Source: Lactifluus volemus
Lineage: Eukaryota > Basidiomycota > Agaricomycetes > Russulales > Russulaceae
Reading direction: 5' to 3'
Length of the DNA: 27,341 nt
Assembly (NCBI GenBank): GCA_022376515.1
Contig: WTXI01000424.1
Span: forward strand, 1 to 27,341
Shown: piece after piece, positions 1 through 11,524 of the stretch
How the letters are laid out: every line of letters begins with the position of its first letter
How positions within the stretch are numbered: position 1 is the stretch's first letter
Position numbers and translations under genes: made by a program
The notes under the pieces: generated by a model
Databases searched by the model: none
Told to the model about the DNA's origin: nothing
What the model saw: only the letters and a program-made list of their open reading frames with translations

Positions 1-695
1 TGAGCGCCAAGCGATGGGGGATGATCGTGTTAGAGGAACTCCCGGAATCCAATCTCTTATCGCCTCCCGGTTGGCCCTCCGGCGCTGAGCGTAAGGAGCC
101 GTTGGAGTAAGAGTGCATAATCAGCGGCATCCCCGATAATGCCTTGACCTTGCGAGTTACGGAAAATTGTTGATTGTTGGAGACACGAGCAAATCTGATC
201 TCCAGCATATCTTCATATCTGCCGATCTCGGCGACGCACAAGCGTATGACGACCCGAACATCGCGACCTCGCCTGAGGTAGGGATCGCCTTCGATCCCAC
301 ACGAGAAGCTGCGAATAGAATGTCTCATTAAGCTGCAATTGATTCAGGTTTAGAGTTACGCACGGGGTATTCGCGCCAACTGAAAGCGACATCGAGGTCC
401 ATTGGGGACCCAACACCATAAATTCACCAGTCTCTGTCGTTACTTTGAGAATGAAGTACTTTACAACCTCGGAAGCCTTTCCAGGGTCGACGATCCCGAA
501 GTCCAGCCCGGTCTCCTGTGTTGAAACGGAAACGCCATTCCTATTCCTGTTTGAAGATTCGAGGACTTCCTCCGTTCTTAAGCTAACCCTGCGACAATGC
601 GCTTTCCCTGCGACATGCGATGCCCAGCCTCCGCCAGGTACTTGACACTGACAGATGTCGCAGAACTTGTTCTCTTCATCGACAGACGTGGTCAT
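1..695 (-). CDS. Mov10/SDE3-like RNA helicase, N-terminal part, cut by window edge
   Basis: Start of a probable SF1 RNA helicase of the Mov10/SDE3 group, which acts in RNA silencing and RNA turnover in other eukaryotes; only the part before the helicase core is present. Exon 1 is 364-695, starting at the ATG at 693-695. It opens with a C2H2 finger of the matrin/U1 kind (C12, C15, H27, H33 in FCDIC...HVAGKAH), followed by LDFGIVDPG, the usual start of the Ig-like beta domain of this family. A 55-nt intron (309-363, GTGCGT...TTCGCAG) joins it to exon 2, which carries GRYEDMLEIRF and FSVTRKVKALSG. After that the homologous frame moves twice: near 140 (to GDAADYALL) and near 67 (to AIRDWIPGVPL). 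Each shift equals one missing base. The ATPase motifs would lie left of the window. The family is inferred from motif order; the frame breaks could be sequence errors or decay. Confidence 0.62.
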
Positions 696-1220
696 GAATA
701 GGGCACGGATGAGGCAATCAGTTGGGCTTTGGGTACTTCACGGTCTTGGAGAAGGGTGGCACGAGGTGAGATGACAGCGGACAGGACAAGCTAGAGGGAT
801 AACAGGGAAACAGGTGTGAGTGCCACGACAGGGGTTTACTTGTAGGGAAGTCCATCACCTAACGCAGCTTAACACATGTTCCTGTCCGTAGCGCCGCTAC
901 CCGTTGCGGTAACACGAGGTGTAGAAGACTTTTCCGCGGGAACACGTTTTTGTCCTTTTTCGTGTCGGTGAACCTATAGCTTGTCATGCGCAGCAGATAA
1001 TGACAGAATATGTGTCGTCCCGCAGTCTCGATCATGTGCGGATTGCTGGTTCTGGTTTGCCGTTATCAGCAATATTCTCTCATCTGATGTCGTCCTAGCT
1101 CAAGGACTCAATCACGTGACCTTCAACCTTGAAGGTAAACCACACACTGTACTACGACTAAGGCATTAATACATCAAAGTCATTTGCGCGGCCGGCGACC
1201 TGTCCAGTCGTGGGGTTAGT
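696..1220. other. spacer with no recognised gene
   Basis: Probable 5' flank of the helicase-like gene that starts at 695 and reads left. The longest open frame is 62 codons (981-1169, +) and has no family signature. I see no repeat or RNA gene. Confidence 0.5.
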
Positions 1221-1586
1221 CTAAGTGCTACTCAGGTTGTCATTTCTTCCGCGGGGAACCAGGAAATAAGAGATGGTCACCATTGCTTGGACATTCAGGA
1301 GGGAGGCAACTTCAAGAAGCATGTGACACGGAAATTGCGTGCTACTATCGCCCCGTCTAGACACTTCCGTTGCAGAGGAAGAGGCGTAGACTGAAATCAT
1401 CCAGGTAAAGTGAAAATAGTGCTCACTTACGCCATTAATGTGCCGTTCTAGTTCTTCAGCCGATAACAGATGTCCAGTCGATGAAGAAAGTGTGTATAAC
1501 GCGACCTTCACTAACGGTCCAAGAGCAAGGCTCGGACCTGGGATACTACTGAGTGCAGCCCTTCCAACTAGCTGGTGGGTGGGCAC
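1221..1586 (-). CDS. small hypothetical ORF, possible two-exon gene
   Basis: An open frame of 121 codons that I do not recognise. Its first half looks more protein-like than its second (GPLVKVALYTLSSS, then LLSAEELERHINGV). A good donor, GTAAGTGAG, follows HING, and a TTTCAG acceptor lies 40 nt later (intron about 1396-1435). Splicing there would change the C-terminus to a short tail with KCLDGAIVARNFRV and a stop near 1302, giving about 85 aa. No membrane segment, signal peptide or catalytic motif is visible. It could equally be chance or the remains of an older gene. Confidence 0.25.
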   Translation of the reverse strand: MPTHQLVGRAALSSIPGPSLALGPLVKVALYTLSSSTGHLLSAEELERHINGVSEHYFHFTWMISVYASSSATEVSRRGDSSTQFPCHMLLEVASLLNVQAMVTISYFLVPRGRNDNLSST

Positions 1587-2178
1587 AGTTGGCGCTCGAG
1601 AAAGCGTCGTAGAAACGAGGAACTCGGCGACTGCTGGGCTGGTGGAGGGCTTTCGCAGCGTTAACGCCTTGACATGTCCACGGTAGGCTGTACTTAACCC
1701 AGCCTATGGCATCGGACAACTTGAAGGGAAATAGAGGGTGGCTCCCCGAATGAGAGGTATGAATGTGTTTTTTTGTCCATGGGGGTAGAGTGTGAAGTCA
1801 CAATGTTGACTTGGGATCTTAGGACTTGGAAAATGGTATAAATTTTATTCTATTGCCCGGGCAATCAAACAACCGTTCATGTTAATCAATGCATCACACG
1901 CAGGAATGGCATTGTTATCACGATGTCCTCGAGTTGGCCCTTACATGAGTCTAAAAGAACCCACATAGTAATGTTACTCATGGATACCAACATTAAGCTC
2001 ACCCATGTTACGTCGTATTTGAGAGGGGCGTGTCAGTCAATTCTCGATGCACATTAACAAATTTCATCATTACCAACTTAGAACTTACAGTATGATACAA
2101 GTGTCTGTTGTAACGCAGAGTATGTATACCTAGTGGCTATACGGCTAAAACCCAGTTCCGGCGCAGATGGTAGCCATC
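1587..2178. other. AT-richer spacer, no gene seen
   Basis: From about 1700 to 2160 the sequence becomes AT-richer with many stops in all frames. It lies downstream of the gene ending at 2179 on the minus strand. No hairpin-plus-T-run terminator or repeat is apparent. Confidence 0.5.
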
Positions 2179-3071
2179 TCAAGTCATCATGACATCCTCG
2201 TCTGCAGGGATCTGGGGATTTGGAGGGATATCGCCAAAGCCGTTTGCTTCAAGATGTGCCCATAGTTCGTCCTCTTCAGCTTGGGCGGCAAGTTCAGCAA
2301 TCTCCTCTTCATCGATTCAGAAGGAAGGAGGGCTAGTTCATCAGCTATGGGTGGTACACCATCAACTGTATGCGTTCAGTTGCAAAGGATGTCCTAATTA
2401 AACGATCACGATTCGCCGTACCCTGTAAAACACGCTCCCACTCGGCAGTTTCCTCCATGTCAGGATCGAGTGATGACCCCACTTCATTTTGGAAGGAGAG
2501 ACGGTAGGAGTGTTGGCTACGGTGACTTGCACTCGCAATTATCCTACGAAACAGCTGAAAGTGTAGCCGACTCAGATAAACCTTGCAAAGGATCAAGCGA
2601 TTGGGTTGTTAGGAACTACCTCATCATTGATTTCGATGTCTTCATCGTTCTCGTCGCTGTCCATGCTCATTTCTTCCCCATCACTGCTCAACCCATGCTT
2701 TCTCCGCTCTCTTTTTTGTTCGACGCGTTTTTCACGTGCTTGCTGTGCCCGTCGAGCGAAACGCTGCCTCAATCGGTCGCGGAGAAGCGCGCTGCGGGGA
2801 TACGCATCCCCAGAGGGGGAAACAGGGGAAAAGAGGCGGACACCAAAATTGAGATTCTCCACTGTTGCACTTTTGGACGAGAAGAATACGCGCTTGAAAC
2901 GCGGCGGGGAGGCGTGGCACTGGCAGTTGACTTGTATTGTGCTCGACGACGCGACTGAAGTTTCGCAGCAGCTGAAGTGGAGGGTGAGGGTGAGAACGAT
3001 TCTGAGAGTGGAGAGGAGGTATGAGGACGGAATGGGGATGAAGAGGTGGGGGTACGAGGATCTTGGGCCAT
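2179..3071 (-). CDS. conserved fungal protein of unknown function, frame-broken
   Basis: I recognise the pattern of a conserved basidiomycete protein but cannot name its function. Exon 1 (2620-3071) starts with MAQDPRTPTSSSPFRP, then a Ser/Pro-rich stretch, AAAKLQSRRRAQYKS, a basic helix (LLRDRLRQRFARRAQQAREK) and an acidic tail (SMDSDENDEDIEIND). Intron 1 is 2555-2619 (65 nt). Exon 2 (2422-2554) holds YRLSFQNEVGSSLDPDMEE. Intron 2 is 2366-2421 (56 nt). Exon 3 (2179-2365) holds DGVPPIADELALLP and ends with EEEIAELAAQAEEDELWAH and GFGDIPP. The homologous frame shifts within exon 1 near 2870, at an AAAA run, and again near 2316; each is explained by one missing base. An alternative start is the in-frame ATG at 3101. 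The basic and acidic composition suggests a nuclear protein, which is inference only. Confidence 0.6.
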
Positions 3072-5438
3072 CGTCGCCAACTCTAACTCGCGTCCGGTCA
3101 CGCAACATTCGTGACTCGGTCACGGGCGTCGATATACCGTAAGTTACGTTAAAGTAGACTCGGACTTGCTCATAACGCATAAGGCTTGTCCATACCCTCT
3201 GTATTATAATGTTCATGCATTATCAGGTTATTCGTTTTGAGCAAGTCTACTGTAGCACTTTCTACTCCTTTACGATGCGCGCATTCCCAGCATTCTCCCC
3301 CTCTTTTTTATTTTCTTTCTGAGTCGTTATGTGCGTGACCGTCGCGCAGACTCCCCCTCCCCGCATATTTCGCTTTCTTGGCCGCAAGCTCTTCACGTCT
3401 ATCCTCCCCTCCATGCAGAGTCTGCGTAGATTCCACTGGCAGCTGTGTTATTATAGTACCGGATGTTCTACCAGCTCACTTTGGTAATCCACTCTCCCAG
3501 CATTTGCATTGTCATCACCTGATACTTATCCGTCATTGACCATTGAGAGTGACGTAAATAAACCGCCGTTGACGCATTGACGGCCGGACATGTGAGAGTT
3601 TGGTACACTCTGTCTAGCACGGGGTCAGCCCATCTTTGATAGCGTGTTGCTTGCCAACAGTAAATTCAAAGACGTCTAGGTGGTTGGTTGCCATGCCAAA
3701 TGAGTTAAGGGTGTATTTAATAGATGGATGGCTGGGGGTAAAGTTCCCGACGACCCTTCCGGCTGTACAGGCAGACGCCAGAGGAGCGCACTTTGGCGGT
3801 AAAGCTATTGCAAAAAGTGGTCTGACCTGTTTCTCGGCTTCTAGTGGCTGGTTTGGGTGATAGGAGTTATGGAGCCCCGGAAACTGACTCAGCTCAATGC
3901 CAATTGTCCATCGACGCCTAACGGTATCTATCCATCAAGCTGCATCAAACTGCATCAAGACTTGTACTTTTCAAGGTCCGCCATATCAATGATCTTCAAC
4001 GACGCTCATATAAAAACGGTTTTTCAGTTGTACAACATCGCACAACATTCAAGACAAATATGAAACTCAGGAGGCTGATTTCCGTCTCATTTGGCAACTT
4101 GGCCCCAACCAACCCCTAGCAACTGCAGAAACTATGAGAATTGGTTTCTCAAGTTGTGAAGTTCTCAAACCCATGAAAATGCTAGACATTCAGAATCTGT
4201 TGATTCTGGAGGTGGAAACTAGGTCAGTAGGAGTGGGAGCAAGTCTTATGCACCATCAAAGGTCCTCAGCTCGAAACTAGATGGTCGTCGTAGCGATGTA
4301 TTACGAAGTTTGCAGTGCATGAGCTTGTGAACGTACGATGTCATTGGTGATTGAGCTCCGGTAGGACACTTGTGGAGACACTGAAAACCACCACGCTCTT
4401 TAAAACCGCCCTTGCACGAACAAGCAGTAAGTGGTCGTAAATGCCAGATGACTGGTCTCATTAAGAAGGCAACAAAGTCTTCCCTGTGACGAAGTTTCAT
4501 GATACGTCAACGACCGCCTCCAACTCCATAGAGGCCCCCCAAAACTTCGCACCCAACTGAGCCATCGGCAAGGAGTCGCTTCCACTCTTTCGTTTCCTCT
4601 GGAGTACACAGTGGGGGCAAATTAGGAGTGTTCCCGAAGTAAGCGCTGGTGATAATGGGGATATTTCAGATCTGATATTGTTGAAGAGTCTGGGGTACAG
4701 AATTTCCCACACTCGGCGATCGCCCCCCAAAAAGGCATGATGAAGTCGGTTAGTCATTCCCTTGGATCTGAAGAGGGGGAACCTCGCGAGGGGGGAGAAG
4801 ACCACTGTCTAACAAACCAGGCATGGGTAGCCTAGGTTCCGCCACCTTCCGACTCCCGTAATTGCCCGAAGGCGGCGCTGGCCCGCGCTCGGGAACAGAG
4901 AGACGAGCAAAAGGCTCCAGACACGGAACGGGAGGCGGCAGTGCCCCAAGATGACGCAGCGCAGAGAGGCGAGCTTGAGCGTGAGGAGGTAACCAACATG
5001 CGGGGCTTGGCTGGGAAAATAGTAAGCAGATGCGAGCAAAGCGTTGCCAAAACATATATCGATCAAGGGTGAATAATGAGGCCATTAATGAGGCATCACC
5101 ATTCCACGGAAAACCCAGTTTGGGCACTTCTGCTGATGATGGCGCCGGTGGGCCTCTAGAACGAGCATCCAGATAGCAACGATTGACGCTGACAACTACA
5201 ACGATCTGTTACGATCTTGTATCCCCGCGGTATACTGTCTGCGACTTGTGACGCTTCGCTTTGAGGCGCAGCTTATGAACGTTGTGAACCCATAGTATGG
5301 GACCTCTCGCGAGGAAGTAAGGGTCGGCTTTTTAGAGATCTGAGTCCAAGGAGATATTTTACGCCGTTGAAAAGGCGCCCGCCGTAGCAACAGAGTCTCC
5401 GCTTTACTCCGCTTACGTTACCTTGACTTGGTTAGTGG
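3072..5438. other. long stretch without a defensible gene
   Basis: The minus strand between 4246 and 5127 has several overlapping open frames of 84-125 codons, and the plus strand at about 4868-5030 reads a charged run (REQRDEQKAPDTEREAA). None carries a recognised domain and no consistent exon chain emerged. The GC-rich part (4750-5000) keeps frames open by composition alone. The stretch 4100-4200 contains short inverted words (GAGAATTGGTTTCTC, AAGTTGTGAAGTTCTC) but no long repeat. Frames at 3636-4063 (+) are short and featureless. Confidence 0.45.
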
Positions 5439-5888
5439 CTAGTAGTGCGTGAAGTTGGATCCTGCTTCCATTTCTACATATTTTTGTCTGTGGACCGCTC
5501 CAGTTCCTGGTCCGTGCCCCCCAGCCACAGGACGAACTTCAGCTTGTACGTGCTGACTGATACGAGTTGCCGTAGCAATGACGACCGAATGCGATGTGGT
5601 TGTCCAGGCCGAGGCTTTGGGTGATCTTGATTTACACATCAGACGTAGGGCCATCATTGCTAGGTGGAGATACAACGCGAAAAATGTGTCAAAATCGTGC
5701 TTCTCTGATCCAAGGTCCTCGGCGAGCTCCAATTTTAGGCGCTCAAAGTGCCCGTATTATGGTAGTAGAGGCGCCGTGGCAATCTCGATAAAGCGATCCT
5801 TTGTCCATGGCACCGAACTTGGCACAAGGCCTTTAAAGATCAGTGGAAGAAGCAACCGATTCCATCTGTCTCGCCATTCTAACTTGGT
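5439..5888 (-). pseudogene. possible gene relic with in-frame stop
   Basis: On the minus strand a single frame reads from about 5888 through WRDRWNRLLLPLIFKGL and PWTKDRFIEIATAPLLP, meets a TAA at 5757-5759, and continues in the same frame with YGHFERLKLELAEDLGSEK and FFALYLHLAMMALR to a stop at 5439. Both sides of the stop look like coding sequence. I do not recognise the family. The stop could be a nonsense mutation in a dead gene or lie in an intron I could not place. It sits 57 bases from the start of the divergent DUF6533 gene, so an intact gene here would share its promoter region. Confidence 0.3.
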
Positions 5889-5944
5889 ATCTTCTCCTCC
5901 CTACCCTCCCCTCTCAGCCGAGGCGCGTACTTCCGTCAGCGTTC

Positions 5945-7538
5945 ATGGACCAGCAGGCATGCCAGAAACAAGGGTATGTGTAGCACGTCAGTTGGTTGAC
6001 ACCTTTGTTTCAATCTTACACGACATTGCTCAGATTACTGTTAGACAACGCCACCGCTCTCGCCGCTTACCGTTTGTTCTCGTTCTTGCCCAAAGAAATT
6101 AGTCTGATCCACAATAGTCATTCTGTTTTATGATTATTTCCTCACGTTACCTGAGGAGGTCGATCGTTTCTGGCTCCCCGGGTCACATAACTGGGCTTCA
6201 AGACTATTCCTGGCTACCCGCTACGGAGCGTTGCTTGGCCATGTTCCGTTAATTTACAGCTCTTATTTTGACCCATGCAATAGTAGTTCGGTAAGTCTGA
6301 TTTATGTTCTCTCTCGTCATGTCTTATTCACATATCATAAGTCCAAGTGAGTCTGCCGCGAACCACAAACCGGACTACCAGCTGATTTCCACAGACGGGT
6401 ACCGTTTTCAGCGTATCATGGCGGGCTGATGCTACTGCTTCACTTTATGTCAACAGGTGTGTTTTGTCGAGGCAAGCTCAGAAATGCACTCACGCACCCA
6501 CGATTTTCAGTGCTTCTTATGATGAGGGTCTACGCTCTGTATTTGCGCAGCAAGTGGGTCCTGGCTATCTTAGTCCTTGAGACAGTAGCCGCGGAGGCTA
6601 TTGGATGCGTAAGTGCTTCCTCCTTTGACAAGACGGTTTCATTTCATTCTTGGTAGTGGGTTGTCATAAGATTAATACCCGGCGGAATAATCAGCTCAGA
6701 AACACGGGAACTGTGAGTCCTTACCCAATCACCTTTGGCTGTTTCGGTTCATCACGAATGGCGTCCGATACTGGCCTTGTTAGCACTCGCAGTAAGTGCA
6801 GATTTCCTGACTTAATGGGATGCGTTTATGATTGGTTGTCTCAGTGCAAGCGGTGGCCTTCTCGGGGCTCCTTCTCATTGACACCACCGTCTTGGCTCTC
6901 ACTGTGAACCGTTCGATACAACTATGGACGCGGAAAGAGCCATTTCTGCACCGCTTTCTTGTCGACGGTATGTCTATGGTACATGCATTGCTGCTCAGCG
7001 AACTGACCCTTCAATACCATAAGGTTTGCAGTATTATGGGTATGCGGCAGCTCTTTTTTGGAGATACATGAGCTGACCTCTCAACAGGGTAATATGGAAC
7101 CTTAACCTTGCCAATATCCTCGTCCTACTGGTGTGTTGGGTCTACTTGTTCTATCTTCCGTCGATTGAAGTATAACTGTCATGCTTTTCTCCGAACTTCA
7201 GTTTGTCAACGTGAGCTCTCATTCTTATTTGATATCGGTTCTTCGTTCCAGTGCATTCCTAACGAATAAATTAGCCGGCATACAATTTTGCTATTCCTAT
7301 CTTCACGAATGTGTAGGGCTTAGAGCTACCCGTGATCACCTGACGCTCACAATCAACACGTAGATTGTCGGTAGTGTTGGTCTCGAGGCTCATGATTAAC
7401 TTGCGCGATCCAAAACTGAGCAAATCGATTGAAACCGACAAGCCGGACGCCACCACATATGCTGTATACTTGTCTACAGTCATGCAAGAAGATACTGTGT
7501 TCAAGTTCACTGACACAACTCAGGACGAGTCAAGGTAG
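5945..7538 (+). CDS. DUF6533-type multi-pass membrane protein, gene no. 1
   Basis: A multi-exon gene of the basidiomycete DUF6533 family, membrane proteins of unknown function with about seven predicted helices. Exon 1 (5945-5973) starts MDQQACQKQG; exon 2 (6034-6071) adds LLLDNATALAAY; exon 3 (from 6118) carries the family signature ILFYDYFLTLPEEVDRFW and TRYGALLGHVPLIY. Later exons give YHGGLMLLLHFMST (ending 6456), LLMMRVYALYLRSKW (6511-6608), TFGCFGSSRMASDTG (6695-6791), AFSGLLLIDTTVLALTV (6845-6967), LQYYG (7024-7039) and NLNLANILVLLV (from 7088). The last exon (about 7364-7538) has VVLVSRLMINLRDPKL and a hydrophilic tail. Introns are short (46-60 nt where clear). Three junctions are ambiguous: exon 3 to YHGG (6283-6411), the 6609-6694 intron, and the one before the last exon. 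With plausible choices no frameshift is needed. Confidence 0.72.
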
Positions 7539-10104
7539 TCAAAGGATGCTACTTCGGTCCCGTCTCCATCATGCTGATAATGTCCCTTAGGTGTTGAATT
7601 CTGTCTTGGAGAAGCGGTGAGAAAAAAAAATGTGGGAGTTGACGCGTCACCTGGAAGCTGGTCTTCACAACGGCGGACACTTTTTTAGGGATATAATATT
7701 TCAGGAAATAATTTAGGGCTTCTGGGGTGTACAAACAATGTTTATGTAGTATTATCGACTGGCGGGGTCACCAATCAGTGAGGCAGGTGAAGTGTTAAGG
7801 GTTTACTTGAGTCGGGATACTTCAAAGCGGAAAAGGGTACCAGTCTCTGAGGGCTCGAGTCGCAGATAGTGACGAAACCTGGGGTACCCCGCCGCCAAGA
7901 CCAGGAGTCAGATGGTCACGGTTGTATTACAGCAATAGCATATGTAACTTTAGACACAGAACGCTCCCCTGACATGAGGAGTGCATAGAAACAAATGCCC
8001 GATGTCACAACTTGAACCTGAACCCCGTATGAAACTGAACTCCATATGTTTATGATGACAGCGCCTGACAGGGGTAAGATCAGCTGTGCTCCCAAATTTG
8101 TCATGCAAGGCTCGGCTCTTGATGGTTATAGGTAGGTTTTGATTCTACGTAGCTGAATCCCATCACTTACGATAAGCGCGTATCCTTCAGGTTCGTCGTG
8201 TAAGCAATCAAGGAACCAGCAACTAATACGGAAGCCAAGAACGATAAGCAGCAAATGCTGTCCTCAGTGTTCTAGTAGGACGTGTTGTCTGTGTCAACCT
8301 GGGGACGCATCAATTCTCTCTCTTGACATACTCAGCCATAGCACCCAGGGCAGAGTGTACACTACTAGCATCGAGATAAGAAAAAAATTGCCCCAAGTCG
8401 CAAAGAGTCGGAGTTTGAGTTAGGTTTGTCTAGTGGTGGTTCGCTCCGAGTCATTGTAATGTATTAGACACGCGGGTCAGGTAGACGCTGAAATGTGAAG
8501 TGCGGCTGGCGTCAGGGTTGTACGTACTTCTCTCGGGGGGCGGCCATGCGGCACGCTTGAGGCGCTTCTAGTAAACTACCTTGATTGCCGCAGGTGATCA
8601 GTGATGGCAAATCAACCTAGCGACGATACTATACCGCAGTTCTGAGGATCCGCATTGTACTTGGGCACGGTGAAGTAATCAAATCATGTCATGAAACGGG
8701 CCGGGGAAGGCTAGTGGCGGCCGACATCACACACAGCCGTTTATCGCACTTGATGCATTCGCGCGCCGCGTGCCAGTTGCCTGAGAAGACATCTAAAGAC
8801 GAGTATGAATGTGCTCGGCGGAGTTGCGTGGTTGCCATGGGCCGTCTCTGCCGAACTTTCGAGTTTGTCGCATTGGCAACCCATAGACTATAAACAGTTT
8901 GTAGACCCGTGGCTGTGTTGGGGATTTCCTCCTCGGAAGTCGCGTACAGGGAAAACCCCTTCTATAAATCATCGCGGGCCAAACATCCAAAGCCTGTTAT
9001 GCGGCGACAGCCACGCAGTGGAAGTCAAATGCCCGTCGGTTGGTTATGTTTAGGTAACCAGTTCGGGCAGCATTTCCGGGCACAAGCTGACTCGGACCCC
9101 GTTGCAACACGACTAAAGAACTGTTTCCATCATGCATGGGGCTCACTCCCGTGCTTCTACTTCTTGTCGCTAACACAACTTTGTGTGGTCACGTCTCATT
9201 GACACTTCGCGGGTAAAAGGAGGTCAAAGCAAAGTATTACGCAGCATAAGACAGTGACCTGTGTAACCTGACAACTCTCTCGGAAGCGCTAGGCCCGGCT
9301 CGGAGGACTCGGAGCCCGGGTTGGAGTAAGCGTGGCACCGAATCATACCGGCTATGGTTTTTTTTTCGACCAGTCTTCTGTCAATCTGTTTCGCCAATGA
9401 CTTTTGATGTCTGGATGAGGTTCAAGTGCCTTAAACGACCCCTTTCGCAGATTGAGTTCCATTTTTAGGTATGTTGATTCCGACCAACGGGATCTCTAGG
9501 GAGGCGTGTGGTTCCGTATCCTGAGGTGCGCACCCTCGTTGTTTCGATAGTCGTAACGGTTTGTAGGTTGGCAACATACATGCAGAGTGCCCACATCCCT
9601 ACGCCAACTGAACAGATCTGGCTGCTGGCTGAGAACCTCTGGCCAGACGAAACTGACTCCTGGCAACATCATACAAATAAATACATCTTAGGAATGGCTC
9701 TCATTAGGTCACTGCAGGTGGCCCTGTTCTCTGGTTCAGGTCACGGTGGAACCAGTATCTTTTCCCACCTTCTGTGTGTTGTGGATGGCGCTGAATGAGA
9801 GTTACCTTCTTTTAAGGGTTGTGATTTCTGCTGGGTGCTTTCTCAAATGGCGTCTTCTCGCTCTTCTCGGCCTGATTAATAGCGACGTAGCTGAGGCGAC
9901 AACCTGTTCTCTCAGCTCAGCCCGTGCCCGCGTTGTTGCCGGAGATTCCCCCTGGAATTGTCAGTCCAAGACTTTGACGGCACAACTCGACTCCACTCAG
10001 CACGGAACTAATGTACCATTCTCCATGTCCACTTGTACCGTGCATGTGTCATAAAACCATGTCCATGATCTGAATGATCAACAGCGATCCATAGCTCATC
10101 TGCT
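7539..10104. other. 2.5 kb without a recognised gene
   Basis: Open frames here are short and overlap antisense frames. The longest are 9508-9798 (+, 96 codons, with TPTEQIWLLAENLWPDE) and 9746-10054 (+, 102 codons). Neither shows a domain, and I found no splice chain linking them. The stretch 8793-9202 is open on both strands, which points to composition rather than coding. An A-run near 7622 and a T-run near 9359 are plain homopolymers. No tRNA, repeat or transposon end was seen. Confidence 0.4.
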
Positions 10105-11524
10105 CTATGACCAGTTGAAATCCTTCAAGACCTTCTCGGTCGTCTCCCATAGCTCCTTCGCTAAATCCTCCTTTCTTGCATCCTCACTCATCTCTTCAAT
10201 TGTACCATACGGCACCAGATACTTACCCTTGAACTTGTCACGCTCCTCAGAAACCTGACGCGAGGCAGCCGCCCAAGCAGGGGTGTAACCACCGTCGTGT
10301 GGGGAAATGAAGAAGAGGGAGAAACCCCAATTGACGAGCCTTCCAAGGGTCATGGAGGTGAAAATCTTGACGTTTCCCTCTGTTTCGTCCAGGACAGTGA
10401 CAGCAGAGTTATTATGCACGCTCACCACATTTCAGGGACGAGAAGAGTGCGCACCTGACATGACACTGCCTGGGTGTACGGACATTGCTGTGATGCGAGT
10501 CTTCTTTGCGTCAAACCGGCGTTGCAGCTCGTTCGTCCAGAGTACATTGGCAAGTTTTGTATACGCTGTACAGGCACCATTATTCTGCCTCAGCGGACGG
10601 CTATTGATGCAAGTTGGAAAAAGAGCCGCTTACCGTAAATATTCAGCTTTGGCTTCCACGTTCCCGAAAAGTCGTTGTTGAAGGCTTCTAAGCTATCATA
10701 CCGTGGATTTGGCACCCACCGGTGGGCGAGTGAAGATACCTGTTTCTGTCGGTTGAGGCGGTCCGCTATCCATACCAGTAGCACATACGTTGACAATCCG
10801 CACATCCGATCCTGACTCTGATGCAGTCTTCTCCATTACCGGCAGAAGCGTCTTTGTGAACAAGAAGGGGCTAATGTGGCTATGTCACGGGGGAGTAAGT
10901 ACAGATTCTTCAGAGTAAGATGCCGGCGTACTTTATGACCATGCTGTCCGAAATATCATCAGTTGTCCTTCCATACTCGCTCATAAGTCTAATACAAAAT
11001 GTGTCAACACGCAATTCTGTGGTGGAAGATCTGGGAACCGTCGCACTTTGCGGCATTATTCACTGTAGCATTAACAGCACCGCCGGGGGGAGGGTTAAAA
11101 TGAAAGTCTGACATCCCACAATCGGGTCGTCACGCACCAAGTATGTCCAATCGATCTTCCCTCTTAACAAACCACTCCGCAGCCGCCTTCGCCTTATGCG
11201 GCTCCGTCAGGTCAATCGGGAGCCAGACGAGTTCTCCAGGGTGCTCTCCCATCCCCTCCTGTTCCATCCGCGTAATTGCGCTTGTCGCCTTTTCTTCGCT
11301 CCTTGCGGCGAGGTACACCTTGGCACCGAGTCTTACGAGATGGAGTGCGATATACAGGCCAATTCCCGAACTTAGCTCCCAAGAAGTTGATGGTCAACAC
11401 CTGCACGAAGCAAAGCAGTGCCTGTCTGGGAAACGACCCACTTTGCACCAGTGACGATGGCTACTCGGCCATGCAAATCGAGCAGGTCTCTCTCTGGGCA
11501 GATTTTTGACGCAGAGCTGCCCAT
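10105..11524 (-). CDS. short-chain dehydrogenase/reductase, retinol-dehydrogenase-like
   Basis: Predicted NAD(P)-dependent oxidoreductase of the classical SDR family, of the retinol dehydrogenase/WW-oxidoreductase-like group common in fungi. Exons read downward: 11442-11524, 11138-11370, 11047-11062, 10932-10988, 10789-10879, 10634-10739, 10455-10565 and 10105-10379. They total 972 nt (323 aa) with every phase matching. The cofactor motif TGANSGIG is at residues 25-32, NNAA at 107-110, the catalytic Asn at N130 (NHISPF), Ser in VSSLAH at 162, and YAYTK (Y195, K199) gives the YxxxK pair. The C-terminal exon carries HDGGYTPAWAAASRQV and KGKYLVPYG, usual for this group. The start is the first ATG in frame with the Rossmann motif. 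No signal peptide or membrane anchor is evident. Substrate cannot be told from sequence. The gene is intact, in contrast to several neighbours. Confidence 0.9.

Noticed and set aside
2606..3142. 178-codon plus-strand frame opposite exon 1 of the 2179-3071 gene
   Set aside because: Antisense of a Ser/Arg-rich coding region; the minus strand has conserved blocks and splice sites, the plus strand has neither.
4750..5127. 125-codon minus-strand frame in GC-rich sequence
   Set aside because: Three overlapping frames on the same strand and one on the other are also open, so composition is the simplest explanation; no domain was recognised.
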